A stretch of DNA of 64,000 bases from Phallusia mammillata (Eukaryota > Chordata > Ascidiacea > Phlebobranchia > Ascidiidae), in assembly GCA_003260075.1 (NCBI GenBank), contig QLIY01000167.1:4530-68529 (forward strand), in the 5' to 3' direction. Below, piece by piece: positions 63,746 to 64,000 of the stretch (the stretch's first letter is position 1; each line of letters opens with the position of its first letter). The notes under the pieces are model-generated. The model did not search any database. It saw only the letters and a list, made by a program, of their open reading frames with translations, and had not been told where the DNA came from. A program made the translations under genes and the position numbers.

Positions 63746-64000
63746 GTAAGATTAACTAAATTGAATATATATTAAAAATTTTTACTGAATTTTTTGTGAG
63801 TATTTTTAGTGATGTTTGTGAATTAATACATCTTCAAAATTATGGCCAAGCTAATCTGTGTATCTAGTAAATGCTTATGTTTTGACTTTAAATGCTAATT
63901 TGTTTGACACATTTTTGCAATTAGCATATTTGTATCCTAATGACCATCAGACAATTTTCAATAAAAAGCAGTAAGCACATTAATTAGATTGCACTAATAT
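63746..64000. other. Intron of HMG-CoA synthase
   Basis: AT-rich sequence after the GTAAG donor at 63746; no further exon before the window ends. Confidence 0.7.

Overview
The window is animal nuclear DNA. All the confidently called genes are split by GT-AG introns and encode metazoan proteins: a complete fibrillin, a TTLL6/13-type tubulin polyglutamylase, a transmembrane C-type lectin receptor, SCPx thiolase, a stand-alone SCP2, HMG-CoA synthase and part of a ULK3-type kinase. Introns are mostly 60-300 bp. The fibrillin follows the vertebrate domain order almost domain for domain, and some doubled sequence blocks differ by SNPs as two haplotypes would. My best guess is an invertebrate deuterostome with a compact, highly polymorphic genome, most likely an ascidian tunicate. 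That placement is an inference.

Layout. 1-5.9 kb is repeat (a MITE with 14-bp ends, an hAT MITE, a diverged dispersed family). 5.9-7.1 kb (-) holds the first four exons of an unrecognised basic adaptor-like protein with YDVP motifs. 7.1-17.9 kb is a transposon-dense stretch with a Mutator-like MITE, several hAT MITEs, an hAT transposase fragment and three ULK3-type kinase exons (+). 17.9-33.7 kb (-) is a full fibrillin gene that I could assemble from 59 coding exons with phases that sum to 2908 codons plus stop. 33.7-37.3 kb is intergenic. 37.3-44.2 kb (-) is the TTLL gene, its first exon not found. 44.8-45.6 kb (+) is a small unrecognised gene interrupted by a 528-base N gap. 47.2-50.3 kb (-) is a 271-residue C-type lectin receptor with tyrosine motifs in its tail. 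51.4-58.6 kb (+) is SCPx. 59.35-60.70 kb (-) is an SCP2-only gene lying tail to tail with it. 61.8 kb to the edge (+) is HMG-CoA synthase, 3' end outside the window.

The last three genes form a sterol/isoprenoid and peroxisomal lipid group. SCPx and SCP2 both end in the peroxisomal signal AKL and share exon lengths 133/77/90, so one arose from the other by inverted duplication.

The assembly carries a recurrent artefact: runs of G, usually exactly 10 or 11 long, at places where the sequence stops, restarts from an earlier point and continues. One such run breaks a conserved SCPx exon and another leaves a doubled HMG-CoA synthase exon. These are joins to be repaired, not biology.
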